NCBI GenBank assembly: GCA_946886845.1
Contig: CAMPJH010000082.1
Coordinates: 1-6,855 of the forward strand
Length of the DNA stretch: 6,855 bases
Source of the DNA: an uncultured Sphingomonas sp.
Lineage (GTDB): Bacteria > Pseudomonadota > Alphaproteobacteria > Sphingomonadales > Sphingomonadaceae
Direction of reading: 5' to 3'
The notes beneath the pieces were generated by a model. The model ran no database searches. It was given only the letters and a program-made list of their open reading frames with translations, and was not told the origin of the DNA. The translations under genes and the position numbers were made by a program. Of the stretch, positions 5,186-6,855 are shown in pieces (position 1 is the stretch's first letter; each line of letters begins with the position of its first letter).

Positions 5186-6855
5186 ATGCGCAAATCCATG
5201 TGGCTGCTGTCCGCGGCTGTCTTCGCTATTCCGATGCCGCTGTACGCGCAGCCGGCTGATCCCGGTCAGCCGACCGAGCAGACCGGCCCGTCGGGCGAGG
5301 AAGAAATCAATCCGCCCAACACCGCGGAGCAGGGCGCCGTCGCCGATACCGACCTTTCCCAGGAGCCGGTCGACAGCAGCGACATCGTCGTCACCGCCAC
5401 CCGCCGCAACCAGGCGCTTTCGGACGTTCCTCTCGCCGTCAGCGCGGTGACCGCGGCCAACCTCGAGATGTCGGGAGCGACCGACATCCGCCAGCTCAAC
5501 CAGCTATCCCCATCGCTCCTCGTTTCCTCGACCCAGTCGGAAGGCGGAGCCGCTGTGGCGCGCATTCGCGGCGTTGGCACGGTCGGCGACAACCCCGGCC
5601 TCGAGAGCTCGGTCGGCGTGTTCATCGACGGAGTTTACCGCTCGCGAACCGGCATGGGCCTGACCGAGCTGGGGCCCCTGGAGCGGATCGAGGTCCTTCG
5701 CGGACCGCAAGGCACCCTGTTCGGCCGCAACACTTCGGCCGGCCTGATTTCAATCATCACCGCGCAGCCGCGCTTCGAGCCTGAGATCAGCGGCGCGCTG
5801 ACGATCGGCAATTACGATCTTCGCCGCGGGGAGATCAGTGCGACGGGCCCGCTGTCGAGCACTCTCGCGGCCCGCCTCGATGCGGTCTATCTGACCCGCG
5901 ACGGCTTCCTCGAGGACGTCATTTCCGGACGCGACGTCAACGACCGCGACCGCTTCCTGATTCGCGGCCAGATGCTCTACCAGCCGAACGACGATCTGTC
6001 TGTGCGGTTCGTCGCCGATTACACCCGCCGTCGCGAGGAATGCTGCGCGGCACCCTATCTGCCGGCCCGCGACTTCACCTCGGCCGGACCGCAGCCATCG
6101 ACGATCAAGGGCGTGCTGAATGCGCTCGGCGCTGTGATCAACGACGATACGTTCGAGCGCGATGTCTCGATCACTCCGGGTCGCAACTACGACAGCGACG
6201 TCGACGACTGGGGCCTGTCCAATGAGATCAATTACGACTTCGGTGCGGCGACACTGACGTCGATCACTGCCTATCGCGACAACAAGATGATCCGCGGCCA
6301 GGACGCAGACTTCAACAACCTCGATATTTTCTTCCGCGAAAGCGACGGCGGTTCCGGCGCCCGCTTCAAGACCTTTACCCAGGAGCTTCGCCTGCAGGGC
6401 GAGACCTTCGGCGGCCGGCTCGACTGGCTCATCGGCGGCTATTACGCCAACGAGAAACTGCGGTCGGTCGACAATATCGGCTACGGCGAAGATTTTTCGC
6501 GCTATGCGAATTGTGTCGTCGCGCTGAATTTCGCCTCGCTGACCGGCCAGTCCGCGCTGGTCAACCCGCTCAACCCGACCTGCTTCAATCCGGCGGTCGC
6601 GACGGCGCTGTTACCGCTGGTCGGAGCGAATGCGACTGCGCTGGGTGCGTTCGCCGGTCTCGATCTAACCGCCTTCGGCGGACCGAACTTCTCTGCGCCG
6701 CCGTTCGGCACCAGCGGGTTCAGCAATCTCGGGACGGCATTGGGCTTGCCCGGCCAGACTCTCAACGGGATTACCGTCAACGACGAATGGAACCAGCGCA
6801 GCAACAACTGGGCGCTGTTCACGCACAATATCTTCGAGATCACGACGGGCTTGGA
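5186..6855 (+). CDS. TonB-dependent outer-membrane receptor (C-terminus beyond window)
   Basis: N-terminal 556 residues of a TonB-dependent receptor, an outer-membrane beta-barrel that imports siderophores, other metal complexes, sugars or similar ligands using TonB-ExbBD energy. The frame is open to the right edge without interruption. A signal peptide covers 1-21 (MRKSMWLL, hydrophobic core, LYA before Q22). An acidic, Pro-rich spacer follows, then a TonB-box-like DIVVTATRR (66-74). The plug domain spans about 77-195, with IRGVGTVGDNPG (127-138), VGVFIDGVYRSR (143-154) and LRGPQGTLFGRNTSAG (171-186). Barrel strands begin near 200. Likely surface loops include a vicinal Cys pair (C286-C287) and an Ala/Gly/Leu-rich loop with C443 and C466. 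GGGGAG lies 6 nt before ATG 5186 and only 3 nt before ATG 5183, so 5186 is preferred. The usual size of about 750-1000 aa means a third or more is missing. The substrate cannot be told; no transport partners are in view. Confidence 0.93.
   Translation, partial: MRKSMWLLSAAVFAIPMPLYAQPADPGQPTEQTGPSGEEEINPPNTAEQGAVADTDLSQEPVDSSDIVVTATRRNQALSDVPLAVSAVTAANLEMSGATDIRQLNQLSPSLLVSSTQSEGGAAVARIRGVGTVGDNPGLESSVGVFIDGVYRSRTGMGLTELGPLERIEVLRGPQGTLFGRNTSAGLISIITAQPRFEPEISGALTIGNYDLRRGEISATGPLSSTLAARLDAVYLTRDGFLEDVISGRDVNDRDRFLIRGQMLYQPNDDLSVRFVADYTRRREECCAAPYLPARDFTSAGPQPSTIKGVLNALGAVINDDTFERDVSITPGRNYDSDVDDWGLSNEINYDFGAATLTSITAYRDNKMIRGQDADFNNLDIFFRESDGGSGARFKTFTQELRLQGETFGGRLDWLIGGYYANEKLRSVDNIGYGEDFSRYANCVVALNFASLTGQSALVNPLNPTCFNPAVATALLPLVGANATALGAFAGLDLTAFGGPNFSAPPFGTSGFSNLGTALGLPGQTLNGITVNDEWNQRSNNWALFTHNIFEITTGL

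Noticed and set aside
4795..5199. Minus-strand frames at the infC 3' end and the following gap
   Set aside because: They mostly mirror infC; the part in the gap is short and shows no ribosome site or domain.

Overview
The window is high-GC, densely coded DNA whose proteins look like those of an alphaproteobacterium, most likely a sphingomonad. The pointers are the TonB-dependent receptor style, the ThrS with an alphaproteobacterial insert before the catalytic Cys (res. 331-350), and the IF-3 N-terminus. This lineage call rests on recognising protein families, not on a database search.

Layout, left to right. Minus strand: the first 21 codons of a gene leaving the left edge (1-64), preceded by a convincing promoter whose -10 lies inside a palindrome. 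Next, also on the minus strand, is a two-gene unit: a YjgN/DUF898 multi-pass membrane protein (start 2269) whose 3' end overlaps the start of an M48 zinc metallopeptidase with a membrane anchor (stop at 133). A 108-bp divergent intergenic region (2270-2377) follows. Plus strand: thrS (threonyl-tRNA synthetase, complete, all catalytic and editing residues present), infC (initiation factor IF-3), then a SusC-like/TonB-dependent outer-membrane receptor that is open through the right edge.

How the genes relate. thrS-infC is the classic translation pair seen in many bacteria. Here the usual rpmI-rplT continuation is absent and a TonB receptor with its own leader follows. infC has no AUG near its Shine-Dalgarno sequence; the best start is an AUA codon 8 nt after GGAG, which matches the known theme of infC self-control through a non-canonical start codon. 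YjgN and M48 look translationally coupled and probably act together in the cell envelope, though their substrate is unknown.

No mobile element, CRISPR array, tRNA or rRNA gene is visible, and no gene-free stretch exceeds about 150 bp. This is mostly an ordinary housekeeping region. The items worth a second look are regulatory: the AUA start of infC, structured leaders before thrS and the TonB receptor, and the promoter/operator at the left edge.
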